A DNA stretch of 64,000 nucleotides from Brevibacterium sp. S22 (GTDB lineage Bacteria; Actinomycetota; Actinomycetes; Actinomycetales; Brevibacteriaceae). The DNA is taken from positions 1 through 64,000 of the forward strand of contig NZ_RHFG01000013.1 of assembly GCF_004745485.1 (NCBI RefSeq), read 5' to 3'. Made by a program: the position numbers and the translations under genes. This document shows positions 35,062-43,560 of this stretch, piece after piece. The notes beneath the pieces are model-generated. The model did not search any database, had not been told where the DNA came from, and worked only from the letters and a program-made list of their open reading frames with translations. Position 1 is the first letter of the stretch, and the number at the start of each line of letters is the position of its first letter.

Positions 35062-35823
35062 ATGACGGCCGAGCTCGAACCACAGGAGAGAAAGCGCCTG
35101 TGGTTCGAGCTCGGCATCGTTGCGGCCCTGTCCTTGGGACAGTCCGCCGTCTACGCGATCGTGCGCCTGGCCGATATCGCCACCCGCGGACCGATCAGCG
35201 ACGCTCAGGCGAAACTCAACACCGCGATCTCGCCCCGGCCGGGCTTCGACCTCATCTACCAGCTCCTGGACATCGCCTTCACCCTTGTGCCCGTCGTCCT
35301 CGCCCTCTACCTGCTCACCCGCGATCGGGAGCACCGGAACCTGAGCACGCGGCTGGGCGTCGACGGGCACAGGCTGCGCGACCTCGGCCACGGCGGTCTC
35401 GTCTTCCTCGTGATCGGCATCGGCACCCTCGGCGTGTACGCCAGCGGCCGGGCGTTGGGGATCACGGCCGAGATCCAGCCGTCCAACCTCGGCGATCACT
35501 GGTGGACGATTCCTGTGCTGCTGCTCTCTGCAGCGAAGAACGGCGTCCTCGAAGAGGTCCTCATCTTCGGGTTCGGAGCGCTGCGACTGCGGCAGCTGGG
35601 ATACGGGCCATGGGCGATCATCATCTCTCTGGCGGTCTTCCGCGCCAGCTACCACCTCTATCAGGGCATCGGCCCGTTCCTCGGCAACGTCGCCATGGGC
35701 ATCATCTTCGGCTGGTACTTCCTGCGCAGGGGCAGACTCATGCCGCTGGTGTGGGCGCACTTCATCATCGACGCCGTCGGGTTCCTCGCCCCGGGCGTAC
35801 TCAGCCTCGTCGACATCGGCTGA
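35062..35823 (+). CDS. CPBP family intramembrane metalloprotease
   Basis: 253 residues, about seven helices. The Abi/CPBP motifs appear in order: 'GVLEEVLIFGFGALRLRQLG' (EE pair; the family Arg is shifted), 'VFRASYHLYQGIGPF' (FRxxxH) and 'HFIIDAVGF' (HxxxD). Homologues cleave prenylated or membrane substrates. In Gram-positives some give immunity to bacteriocins. Substrate unknown. It starts 24 nt after the RND gene and may be co-transcribed with it. Confidence 0.85.
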   Translation: MTAELEPQERKRLWFELGIVAALSLGQSAVYAIVRLADIATRGPISDAQAKLNTAISPRPGFDLIYQLLDIAFTLVPVVLALYLLTRDREHRNLSTRLGVDGHRLRDLGHGGLVFLVIGIGTLGVYASGRALGITAEIQPSNLGDHWWTIPVLLLSAAKNGVLEEVLIFGFGALRLRQLGYGPWAIIISLAVFRASYHLYQGIGPFLGNVAMGIIFGWYFLRRGRLMPLVWAHFIIDAVGFLAPGVLSLVDIG

Positions 35824-35865
35824 GGCTGGGAGCCGAAGCAGGGCCGGAGTCCGAGACATGCACTC

Positions 35866-35897
35866 GTTCATGCGGGTTCATCCTCAGTTCACCGATG
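35866..35897 (+). promoter_or_regulatory. PHO-box-like triple direct repeat before the PhoX gene
   Basis: GTTCATGCGG (35866), GTTCATCCTCA (35876) and GTTCACCGATG (35887) are three direct units at 10- and 11-nt spacing. This matches the actinobacterial (Streptomyces-type) PhoP box, made of 11-nt repeats of GTTCACC. It lies about 117 nt before the start of a phosphatase gene, where phosphate-starvation activation would be expected. Confidence 0.65.
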
Positions 35898-36013
35898 GGT
35901 AGTCGTAGGGCTTCCTGCTGGTGGAAGTCTCGACCGGGTGAGCCTCTCCGGTGTGCGCCATGAGTGGTGTGGACTGCTGAGGGGAGAGACGTCCCGATGC
36001 GAGGAGATTATCG

Positions 36014-38521
36014 ATGCGAACCTTTCTGCCGATGGCCGACCATGTGCGTGGCAAGCGCAGCCCCGTCACCTGTGCACTGAAGTGTGACAACGCCTGCCTC
36101 AAGCCCACCTGCAACACATCGGCGAATGGGTACTTCCGCGATATCGTCAACGCCAAGCTCAGCCGCCGTGCGGTTCTCGGCGCCTCGGCCGCCGGTGCCT
36201 TGGCGATTGCAGTGACCACCGCGCCCAGCCCGACCGCTCGCTCTGCTGCCGCCGCCACCGCAGGCAGCCTGGCCTTCACCGCGATCGATCCGGTCCACCA
36301 CGAGATCGACGAGTTCATCGTCCCCGACGGCTATTCCTGGCACCCGATCGTCCGCTGGGGCGACCCGCTGTTCCCCGACTCGCCGAAGTTCGATCCGGAG
36401 AACCAGAGCCCCGAGGCGCAGCGCCGCCAGTTCGGCTACAACAACGACTTCCTGTCCATCCAGGTCGATGACGGTGATTCGAACCGGGCGCTGCTGTTCT
36501 CCAACCAGGAGTACACGAACGACGCCATCATGTACCCCGAGGATATGGACGGAGCCGACCAGCGGGCGATCAGCCGCGAGGCGCACGGACTGACCGTGGC
36601 CGAGCTCGTCCGCAAGGACGAGAAGTCGACGTGGACGGTCGATGTCAACGGGCAGAAGAACCGGCGATTCCTCATCGACACCGAATACGAGTTCTCCGGC
36701 CCCGCCGCCGGCTCAGACCTGCTGCGGACGAAGGACTACCCGAACGGCGACAAGGTGCAGGGCACATTGGGCAACTGCGCCGGTGGACTCACTCCTTGGG
36801 GCACCCTCCTCTCCGGAGAGGAGAACTTCAACTCGTACTTCACCACCCCTGGAACCTCGGCGGCGGACAAACGCTACGGCCTGAGCAGCGAAGACTCGGC
36901 GAACGGCTGGGAAGCCGATGTCGACCGTTTCGACACGAACAACCCCGGATACGCGAACGAAGCGAACCGGTTCGGCTGGATCGTCGAGGTCGACCCCTGG
37001 GACCCTGACTCCACCCCGCACAAGCACACGAACATGGGCCGCTTCAAACACGAAGGGGCGAACATCACGATCTCCGAATCGGGCCACGCCGTGGCCTATA
37101 TGGGTGACGATGAGAAGTTCGACTACCTCTATAAGTTCGTGTCGAAGGGGACCTATGTCGAGGGCGACCGCGCACACAACAAGACCCTGCTGACTGAAGG
37201 TGACCTCTACGTCGCGAAGTTCACCGGAAACTCACCGAAGTCCGAGATCGACGGCAGCGGCGACGTGCCCGCCGACGGAGAATTCGACGGCAGCGGACAG
37301 TGGCTGCCGCTGCTCAGGAACGGCAAGTCCCAGGTCTCGGGATTCTCCGTCGAAGAGGTCCTCGTCCACACGCGTCTGGCCGCCGATAAGGTCGGACCGA
37401 CGAAGATGGACCGGTGCGAAGACGTCGAACCGAACCCGGTCAACGGCCGCATCTACGTAGCGTGCACCAACAACTCCGATCGCGGCACCGAGGGGAAGGC
37501 CGCCGCCGATGAGGCGAACCCGCGCACAGAGAACCGCGACGGGCACATCGTGGAGATCACCGAGCGCTCCGGCGACCACACGGGAACTCAGTTCGACTGG
37601 ACGCTGCTGATCGTCTGCGGCGACCCGAAGCAGGGGGACGCCACCTACTTCTCCGGCTTCCCTGCCGACCAGGTCTCACCGATCTCGTGCCCGGACAATG
37701 TGGCGTTCGACACCGCCGGAAACCTGTGGATCTCCACCGATGGTGCTCCCGACGGCATCGGGTACTGCGACGGTCTGTTCAAGGTCACGATCGACGGCGA
37801 CCAACGCGGCCGCGTCGAACAGTTCCTCTCCGTCCCACGCGAGGCCGAGGTCTGCGGGCCGCTGGTGCACGACGAGTACGATTCGGCGTTCGTCGCCGTC
37901 CAGCACCCAGGTGAAGACGGCTCGTGGTCCGACCAGCACTCGCAGTTTCCCGACTACGTCGATGAGACAGACGTCGACAAAGGTACGGCTGCGCTGCCGC
38001 GACCCACGGTCGTGCAGGTGATCAAGGGCGACGGCGGCTCGGCACCGGATCCGACAGAACCGCCGAAGGACCAGGACGCCGACGCTGACGGCGCAGGGGA
38101 GGACTCCGCGAACTCGGACGAGAACGGCAACGCCGACGGCGCCGGATCGGGCGAGAACTCCGAGGGCGACAAGACCGGAACGGACGCTGACAGCTCCGGT
38201 TCGACCGCAGGGTCCCAGGACGGTGCGAAGGATGCCGCCGCCGCAGCCGCGGCATCAGGAGCCGGAAGCGACGGCGGAGGCTCAGGGTCCGGAGGTTCCG
38301 GTTCCGGCTCCGGCTCCGGTTCGGGCGGAGGTTCGGGCGGCTCCGCATCCGACGGCGGCGACCTGCCGTGGACCGGAACGGACAGCACTCTGCCTCTGCT
38401 GGGCGGAGGTGCCGGGCTGCTCGCCGTCGGCGGAGCCATGGCCACGGCCGCACATATGCGCCGCAGGAACGCGGCTGGGGCCGAGGCCGAGGCACCAGCA
38501 GACGAGACCCCGGGCGACTGA
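36014..38521 (+). CDS. PhoX-type (DUF839) alkaline phosphatase, Tat-exported and LPXTG-anchored
   Basis: 835 residues. The N-terminus has a Cys cluster (TCALKCDNACLKPTC) and then a twin-arginine signal 'SRRAVLGASAAGALAIAV' near residues 53-70. Residues about 95-670 are the DUF839/PhoX beta-propeller-like phosphatase ('CAGGLTPWGTLLSGEENF', 'DRCEDVEPNP', 'CPDNVAFDTAGNLWISTDG'), which binds Ca/Fe and frees phosphate from organic esters. An acidic, then Gly/Ser-rich spacer leads to 'LPWTGTDS', a hydrophobic helix and MRRRN, a sortase signal. So a folded metalloenzyme seems to be Tat-exported and then bound to the wall. GAGGAG 7 nt upstream fixes the ATG. A PHO-box-like repeat lies upstream. Confidence 0.9.
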   Translation: MRTFLPMADHVRGKRSPVTCALKCDNACLKPTCNTSANGYFRDIVNAKLSRRAVLGASAAGALAIAVTTAPSPTARSAAAATAGSLAFTAIDPVHHEIDEFIVPDGYSWHPIVRWGDPLFPDSPKFDPENQSPEAQRRQFGYNNDFLSIQVDDGDSNRALLFSNQEYTNDAIMYPEDMDGADQRAISREAHGLTVAELVRKDEKSTWTVDVNGQKNRRFLIDTEYEFSGPAAGSDLLRTKDYPNGDKVQGTLGNCAGGLTPWGTLLSGEENFNSYFTTPGTSAADKRYGLSSEDSANGWEADVDRFDTNNPGYANEANRFGWIVEVDPWDPDSTPHKHTNMGRFKHEGANITISESGHAVAYMGDDEKFDYLYKFVSKGTYVEGDRAHNKTLLTEGDLYVAKFTGNSPKSEIDGSGDVPADGEFDGSGQWLPLLRNGKSQVSGFSVEEVLVHTRLAADKVGPTKMDRCEDVEPNPVNGRIYVACTNNSDRGTEGKAAADEANPRTENRDGHIVEITERSGDHTGTQFDWTLLIVCGDPKQGDATYFSGFPADQVSPISCPDNVAFDTAGNLWISTDGAPDGIGYCDGLFKVTIDGDQRGRVEQFLSVPREAEVCGPLVHDEYDSAFVAVQHPGEDGSWSDQHSQFPDYVDETDVDKGTAALPRPTVVQVIKGDGGSAPDPTEPPKDQDADADGAGEDSANSDENGNADGAGSGENSEGDKTGTDADSSGSTAGSQDGAKDAAAAAAASGAGSDGGGSGSGGSGSGSGSGSGGGSGGSASDGGDLPWTGTDSTLPLLGGGAGLLAVGGAMATAAHMRRRNAAGAEAEAPADETPGD

Positions 38522-38537
38522 GCCCAGTCTTTGCTTC

Positions 38538-38601
38538 AGACAACGCCGGAGCGCCGAGACCACCGCGTGTACACAGCAGTCTCGGCGCTCCGGCGTTGTC
38601 T
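38538..38601. terminator. 23-bp perfect hairpin between convergent genes
   Basis: Arms 38538-38560 and 38579-38601 are exact reverse complements with an 18-nt loop. It lies between the PhoX gene and the convergent glyoxalase-like gene and can serve both directions. No long T-run follows. Confidence 0.75.
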
Positions 38602-38617
38602 CGGCGCTGAGAAGGTG

Positions 38618-39259
38618 TCAGATGACGACGGGGCCGTTCTTCGTCTCGAAGCTCACCGACATGATGCCCGGCGTCCCGTGGGGCGAGGACCAGTCGATGT
38701 TGATCTCCGGAATCGGCTTGGCATCCTGAGTCCCCAGCCAATCCCGCAGGCGATCACGGTCGCCCGCGATCTGCAGAGTGTCGATGGCGACCTCGGAGTT
38801 CGTCTTATACGTCGAGGGGTGCTGTGAGGAGTCGGCGGACCAGTTGATGAAGAACGGCAGCTGGGGATCGGCGATGAGCCCCTTGACGCCGATCTGCAGC
38901 CACTTGAGCTCCAAACCGGACTCTGGTGTGCGGTTGCCGTCGACGGCCTTGCGTTCGAGGCGGGTTTCGACAGCGGCGAGATCGTCGACCGAGACGCACC
39001 AGCCCATCCAGCCGCCGCCGAGCTCGGAACGAGCCCGGACAGCCTGGCCGAACGGTGTTGAGAGAGCGGCCGGGTGCTCCAAGGCTTCTACGACTTCGAG
39101 GTAGTGGCCGTTCGCGAGAGGGAAGATGAGGTTTCTGGTGCCGAATCGAGGATGCACACCGCCGTCGTAGGGAACCACTCCGAGCTTCTCCGAGATCCGC
39201 TCGGCAGTCGCGCGATATCCATCTGGTTCACTGGCGAATGACACATGATCGAGTTTCAT
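38618..39259 (-). CDS. VOC (glyoxalase-like) family protein
   Basis: 213 residues of the vicinal-oxygen-chelate type: 'MKLDHVSFASEPDGYRATAE' at the start, 'NLIFPLANGHYLEVVEALEH' and 'GGGWMGWCVSVDDLAAVE'. The His and Glu of the first half are the usual metal ligands of this branch (glyoxalase-like domain). The reaction is unknown. ATG 39259 is chosen because the fold starts there. The ribosome site is weak. Confidence 0.75.
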   Translation of the reverse strand: MKLDHVSFASEPDGYRATAERISEKLGVVPYDGGVHPRFGTRNLIFPLANGHYLEVVEALEHPAALSTPFGQAVRARSELGGGWMGWCVSVDDLAAVETRLERKAVDGNRTPESGLELKWLQIGVKGLIADPQLPFFINWSADSSQHPSTYKTNSEVAIDTLQIAGDRDRLRDWLGTQDAKPIPEINIDWSSPHGTPGIMSVSFETKNGPVVI

Positions 39260-39360
39260 GACTCGACGATGGCACAACCTGGCTCACACTGCCCCTTAGG
39301 GTCACCTAAGAAATCGTGATGATCGTCACGCTCCCGGCGGCCGGACATCCCCTGACACGA

Positions 39361-39396
39361 CTCGGCCGCCCGGATGACGACATCCGGGCGGCCGAG
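39361..39396 (-). terminator. Terminator of ppa
   Basis: A perfect 16-bp stem (39361-39376 with 39381-39396) with a four-base loop, 24 nt beyond the ppa stop. It is very GC-rich and lacks a T-run. Confidence 0.75.
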
Positions 39397-39420
39397 AATC
39401 GAGAGTGCAGAAGGGAAGGC

Positions 39421-39909
39421 TCAGTGGCCCTCGGCCTTGAAGCGTTCGATGGAGGCGTTGATCTCCGCCTCGGCGGCTTCGCGACCGGCCCAGCTCGAGC
39501 CCTTGACGTACTTGCCGGGTTCGAGGTCTTTGTACCGGTTGAAGAAGTGCTCGATCGAGTCGAGCATGAACTGGTCCACATCCGAGATGTCGGTATAAGA
39601 GTCCCAGCGGGGATCTCCGGCAGGAACAGCGAGGACCTTGTCATCGCCGCCGGCTTCGTCTTCCATCTGGAACATGCCGATGGGGCGGATGTCGATGAGC
39701 ACACCTGGAAACAGGGGCTCGGGCAGCAGCACGAGCACATCGAGAGGGTCGCCGTCGTTTCCGAGTGTGTCCTCGATATACCCGTAGTCGGCGGGGTACT
39801 GCATCGAGGTGAAGAGGTAGCGATCGAGCTTGACCCGACCGGTCTCATGATCGACTTCGTATTTGTTGCGGGACCCCTGGGGGATCTCGATTGTGGCCAA
39901 CAGTTCCAT
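39421..39909 (-). CDS. ppa: Inorganic pyrophosphatase
   Basis: 162 residues, the family I soluble enzyme that hydrolyses pyrophosphate to two phosphates with Mg. Key parts are '[20 protein letters not shown]', '[20 protein letters not shown]' (the DxDPxD metal site), '[10 protein letters not shown]' and '[14 protein letters not shown]'. It is divergent from dacB, as in many Micrococcales. Confidence 0.95.
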   Translation of the reverse strand: MELLATIEIPQGSRNKYEVDHETGRVKLDRYLFTSMQYPADYGYIEDTLGNDGDPLDVLVLLPEPLFPGVLIDIRPIGMFQMEDEAGGDDKVLAVPAGDPRWDSYTDISDVDQFMLDSIEHFFNRYKDLEPGKYVKGSSWAGREAAEAEINASIERFKAEGH

Positions 39910-40017
39910 AGTGCTCCTTCACGTTAGGGGTGCATCACTAGAATAGATGGTACAAGTCCCCCTCACCGCCCATCGACGGCGGCCACTGCACGGTCGTCGA
40001 GGAATGAGAGCCTGCGT

Positions 40018-41535
40018 TTGAACGACACCGATGCGCCGCAGAATCCGTCGGACTCCGGCTCCCCGCGCCGCGACCGCAGGCAGACGAGCTCGCGACGGAA
40101 GAAGGGCGGTGCGATCGCTGCGGGAGTCCTCGTCCTCGCCCTCGGTGCCTATGCCGTCGTCGACGCGTATGACCTCGTGCCCGGCCTGCCCGGCGTCCTC
40201 ACCACCGAACCCCAGGTCGAGGTCCAGAGCGTGCCCGCCCCGCAAGCCCACGCCCAGCAGGCGTCCGCCCCCGCCTCGGCGGTCGACGATTCCGCCCCCG
40301 TCCCCACCCAGATCCCGAAAGAGATCGACGCCATTCTCAAGGAGTCGAAAGTCAAAGGCTTCGGCCTCGAGGTCCGTGACGGTCTCAGTGACGATGTCCT
40401 CTACGCGAAGAATGAGACGAAGCCGCGCACTCCTGCCTCCGTCACGAAGGTGTTCACCGCGGCCGCGGCCCTGTCCGCGATCGGCGGGGAGACGCGCTTG
40501 GCGACGACGACGGACTTCGACGCGGACACGAACACCCTGACCCTGACCGGTGGAGGGGACGTGCTGCTGGGCGCCGGGGACTCCGATCCCGGTTCGGTCA
40601 ACGGCCACGCCGGCCTGCGGTCCCTGGCCGAGGACACCGCCGCGAAACTCAAGGACGAGAACATCACCGAGGTGGCTCTCAACCTGGACACGAGCCGCTA
40701 CGTCGGCGAGGACTTCGATCCCGGGTGGGATCGGGTCGATATCGCCAAGGGCGTGATCACCCCTATCCAGCCCATCATGGTCGACACCGCCTATATCGGG
40801 TCGAAGCAGGCCGAATGGCGCGGCCGCAGCGAACACCCGGCGCAGGACGCGTTCTCGACCTTCGAAAAAGAACTGAAGAAGACCGGGATCACCGTCACCG
40901 AGGCGGCCGCCGAGTCCGAGGACTCCGACCCCGACGCCGCGGACGGGCCCGACACCACCGACGACGAGGGCTCTGACGAGCTCGCCCGGGTGGAATCGGC
41001 GACGATCTCCGAGATCGTCGAATACGCGCTCGTGCACAGCGACAACGTCGTCGCCGAGATGCTCGGCAACGAAGTCGCCATCGCCCAGGGCAAGGAAGGC
41101 AGCTTGGACAACGGCCCGGATGCGGTGCTCGAATCCCTCGGCGAGTCCGTCGACCTCGGTCGCACCCACCTCGTCGACACCTCGGGGCTGTCGTACGACA
41201 ACCGGATCGCCCCGCATGATCTCACGACAGTCCTGCAGGCCTCCGTCGTCGCCGACGATTCTCTGGCCGGTCTCGTCAGCTACTTCCCTGTCGGCGGGCT
41301 GACCGGCACCCTGCATGATCGGTTCGGTGATGAGAAGAACGCCTCCGGCGTGGTGCATGCGAAGACCGGGACTCTCTCGACGGTGACCTCCCTGGCCGGA
41401 GGGGTGCTCGACGCGGAGGGACGCTATCTCGTATTCTCCATCCAGATCGACGACGTGGATAAGGACAAGATCTTGGAAGCCAGGAAGACCGTGGACGATA
41501 TCGTCACCGCACTCGCGAACTGTGGTTGCCGATGA
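40018..41535 (+). CDS. dacB: D-alanyl-D-alanine carboxypeptidase/endopeptidase, PBP4 type
   Basis: 505 residues. A basic N-terminus and one helix (GAIAAGVLVLALGAYAVV) anchor it outside the cell. The penicillin-binding motifs are 'TPASVTKVF' (SxxK), 'HSDNVVAEML' (SxN) and 'HAKTGTL' (KTG). It trims or opens peptidoglycan cross-links. The start is TTG 40018: no in-frame ATG is near, and the GAGGAA upstream is rather far (about 13 nt), so translation may be weak. An acidic insertion (ESEDSDPDAADGPDTTDDEG) sits in the middle. The stop overlaps the next ATG (ATGA). Confidence 0.88.
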   Translation: MNDTDAPQNPSDSGSPRRDRRQTSSRRKKGGAIAAGVLVLALGAYAVVDAYDLVPGLPGVLTTEPQVEVQSVPAPQAHAQQASAPASAVDDSAPVPTQIPKEIDAILKESKVKGFGLEVRDGLSDDVLYAKNETKPRTPASVTKVFTAAAALSAIGGETRLATTTDFDADTNTLTLTGGGDVLLGAGDSDPGSVNGHAGLRSLAEDTAAKLKDENITEVALNLDTSRYVGEDFDPGWDRVDIAKGVITPIQPIMVDTAYIGSKQAEWRGRSEHPAQDAFSTFEKELKKTGITVTEAAAESEDSDPDAADGPDTTDDEGSDELARVESATISEIVEYALVHSDNVVAEMLGNEVAIAQGKEGSLDNGPDAVLESLGESVDLGRTHLVDTSGLSYDNRIAPHDLTTVLQASVVADDSLAGLVSYFPVGGLTGTLHDRFGDEKNASGVVHAKTGTLSTVTSLAGGVLDAEGRYLVFSIQIDDVDKDKILEARKTVDDIVTALANCGCR

Positions 41536-42548
41536 TCATCGATGAGGATTTCGCCGCCCGCACCGCTCGTGAGCTCGTCTCCGCAGCGAAGGTCCCCGAA
41601 CGGGGTGTGCTCGACGCGCTCGTGACCGGGATGAAGGACAATGCGCTGACCGCGCAGGACCTCGTGCTCGACTCGTTCCTGCTGCCCCCGGAGCAGGCCG
41701 ATGCTGTCCGCAACAGGCTCGCCGCCGGTTCCGTGCTCGTCCTCGACCAGGTCAGCTGGGTCAAAGCCAATGCCCAGTCCGTCAACGGAATGCTCGACGA
41801 GGCGGCACTGCCCGCCCCCGTCAGCTCCGCCACCGCGAAGGCGGGTGCCGTCGAGGTCGCGGGAGTGCTCTCACTCCTGTCGACCCGCGTGCTCGGCCAG
41901 TTCGATCCCTTCTCCGTGAAGACGGGGAGACTGATGTTCGTCGCTCCCGCCGTGCTCATCGCGGAGAAGGCGATGGATGTCGACCCGCGTGACTTCCGCA
42001 TGTGGGTGGCCCTCCACGAAGCCACCCACCAAGTGCAGTTCGCGACCGCCCCCTGGCTGCGCGAGCATATGCGCACGCTGCTCTCCGGGGCCGTGTCGAC
42101 CCGGCTGACGATGCCGGGAGTCGGCGGCATCGTCGACCTCTTCGCCACATTCGGGCGCATCATCAAGGGTGAGGCCAGCATCGTCGACCTCATCCGCGAC
42201 GAGAACATGCGCACCGCTCTGGACGAGGCCACCGCGATCCTGTCCCTGCTCGAAGGCCATGCCGATGTCGTCATGGACGAGGTCGGCGCCGGAGTGATCC
42301 CGAGTGTCCGCAGGCTGCGCCGCAGGTTCGAGGCCCGGCGTGATGCCAGCCAAGGCGGATTCCTCACAAATCTGCTCGGGATGGACCTCAAGCTCGCGCA
42401 GTATCGTGACGGAGCGAAGTTCGTTCGCGCCGTCCGCCGTGAGGTCGGGCAGAAGGGCTTCTCCCGCATCTATGCCGAACCTGCGAACCTGCCGCGCACA
42501 GCAGAGATCCACGAACCGCAGCTCTGGCTCGACCGTGTCCACGGCTGA
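41532..42548 (+). CDS. Zinc-dependent metalloprotease of the actinobacterial F420-associated family
   Basis: 338 residues. The zinc site is 'WVALHEATHQVQF' with His162 and His166, followed by long helices and 'IVDLIRDENMRTALDEATAI'. This family is called 'coenzyme F420 biosynthesis-associated' in some annotations because of phylogenetic distribution; its real job is unknown. The place between dacB and tilS is conserved in actinobacteria. ATG 41532 overlaps the dacB stop by 4 nt. Confidence 0.87.
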   Translation: MIIDEDFAARTARELVSAAKVPERGVLDALVTGMKDNALTAQDLVLDSFLLPPEQADAVRNRLAAGSVLVLDQVSWVKANAQSVNGMLDEAALPAPVSSATAKAGAVEVAGVLSLLSTRVLGQFDPFSVKTGRLMFVAPAVLIAEKAMDVDPRDFRMWVALHEATHQVQFATAPWLREHMRTLLSGAVSTRLTMPGVGGIVDLFATFGRIIKGEASIVDLIRDENMRTALDEATAILSLLEGHADVVMDEVGAGVIPSVRRLRRRFEARRDASQGGFLTNLLGMDLKLAQYRDGAKFVRAVRREVGQKGFSRIYAEPANLPRTAEIHEPQLWLDRVHG

Positions 42549-43557
42549 GGGTTCGCACGGCAGGACCTCGCCGAGGCGGCCGAGCCTCGACCCGGCCAGC
42601 GGAGCCATCCGCAATGCAGTCCGGGCCGGACTCGCGGCAGCCGGAGCCTCGGATCCGGGAGTCATCGTCGCGGTGTCCGGGGGAGCGGATTCGATGGCGC
42701 TCCTCCACGCGACCGCATTCCTCCACCGCCGCGGTGAGATCCGCGCCCGTGCCGTCACCGTCGACCACGGACTCCAAACAGTCACCGCCGAGGTCGCCGC
42801 CCGCGTCGCTGCCGCCGCCGAATCATGGGGCATGCCCGCCGAGGTCATGCCGGTGAGCATCGATGCCGGAGAAGAAGGGCTCGAAGCCGCTGCACGCACC
42901 GCCCGCTATGCCGCCCTCGAAACCGCACGGACCGCGGCCGGAGCCGACTGGATCCTCACCGCCCACACCCGCAGGGACCAGGCCGAGACCGTGCTGCTCG
43001 GCCTCATGCGCGGATCGGGCACCCGGTCACTGGCCGGGATGAGCCCACTGACCGGACACCTGATGCGCCCCCTGCTCGGCCTCGACCGGGACCAGACCGA
43101 AGCATCGTGCCGGGCGCAAGGCGTCGAGGTCTGGAACGACCCGATGAATGCCGACACCGCGTTCACCCGTATCCGGGCCCGGCGGCTGCTGGCCGGAGTC
43201 GAAGCCGAACTCGGCCAGCCGATCACCGCGAACCTCGCCCGCACCGCCGATCTGTGCCGAGCCGACGCCGATTTCATCGATGCCCGTGCCGAGGCGGAGG
43301 GGCAGCGGATCAGGGGAGTCGCCTCGGTGCCGGTGGAGATCTTCACCGCACTCGACGACGCGGTGTTCAGCCGGGTCGTGAGAGAGTGGGTGGTCTCACT
43401 CGGTGTGCCCGGCCAGAACCTCGGAGCGGTGCGGGTCGCCGAACTCTGTGCCCTCATCCGCGACCGCGCACGCGGTCGCCTGTCCCTGCCGGGAGACACG
43501 GAAGTCGTCGTCTCGGACGGTCAGGCCGTATTCCGAACAGCCGCGAAAGCCCGCTGA
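42535..43557 (+). CDS. tilS: tRNA(Ile)-lysidine synthase
   Basis: 340 residues. Modifies C34 of the CAU-anticodon tRNA-Ile with lysine so that it reads AUA. The PP-loop is 'VIVAVSGGADSMALLHATAF'; 'VTVDHGLQ', 'ARTARYAALE', 'LTAHTRRDQAETVLLGLMRG' and 'NDPMNADTAFTRIRARRLL' are family hallmarks. GTG 42535 overlaps the end of the metalloprotease gene by 14 nt; ribosome coupling is likely. The next conserved gene, hpt, normally follows directly but lies 2.7 kb away here. Confidence 0.92.
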   Translation: MSTAEGSHGRTSPRRPSLDPASGAIRNAVRAGLAAAGASDPGVIVAVSGGADSMALLHATAFLHRRGEIRARAVTVDHGLQTVTAEVAARVAAAAESWGMPAEVMPVSIDAGEEGLEAAARTARYAALETARTAAGADWILTAHTRRDQAETVLLGLMRGSGTRSLAGMSPLTGHLMRPLLGLDRDQTEASCRAQGVEVWNDPMNADTAFTRIRARRLLAGVEAELGQPITANLARTADLCRADADFIDARAEAEGQRIRGVASVPVEIFTALDDAVFSRVVREWVVSLGVPGQNLGAVRVAELCALIRDRARGRLSLPGDTEVVVSDGQAVFRTAAKAR

Positions 43558-43560
43558 GAC

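Noticed and set aside
31180..35871. Very long minus-strand open frames (32008-33669, 33805-35871) antisense to the RND and CPBP genes
   Set aside because: They mirror genes with clear RND and CPBP motifs; their residues are Arg/His/Asp/Gly-rich and show no family. This is normal for high-GC antisense frames.
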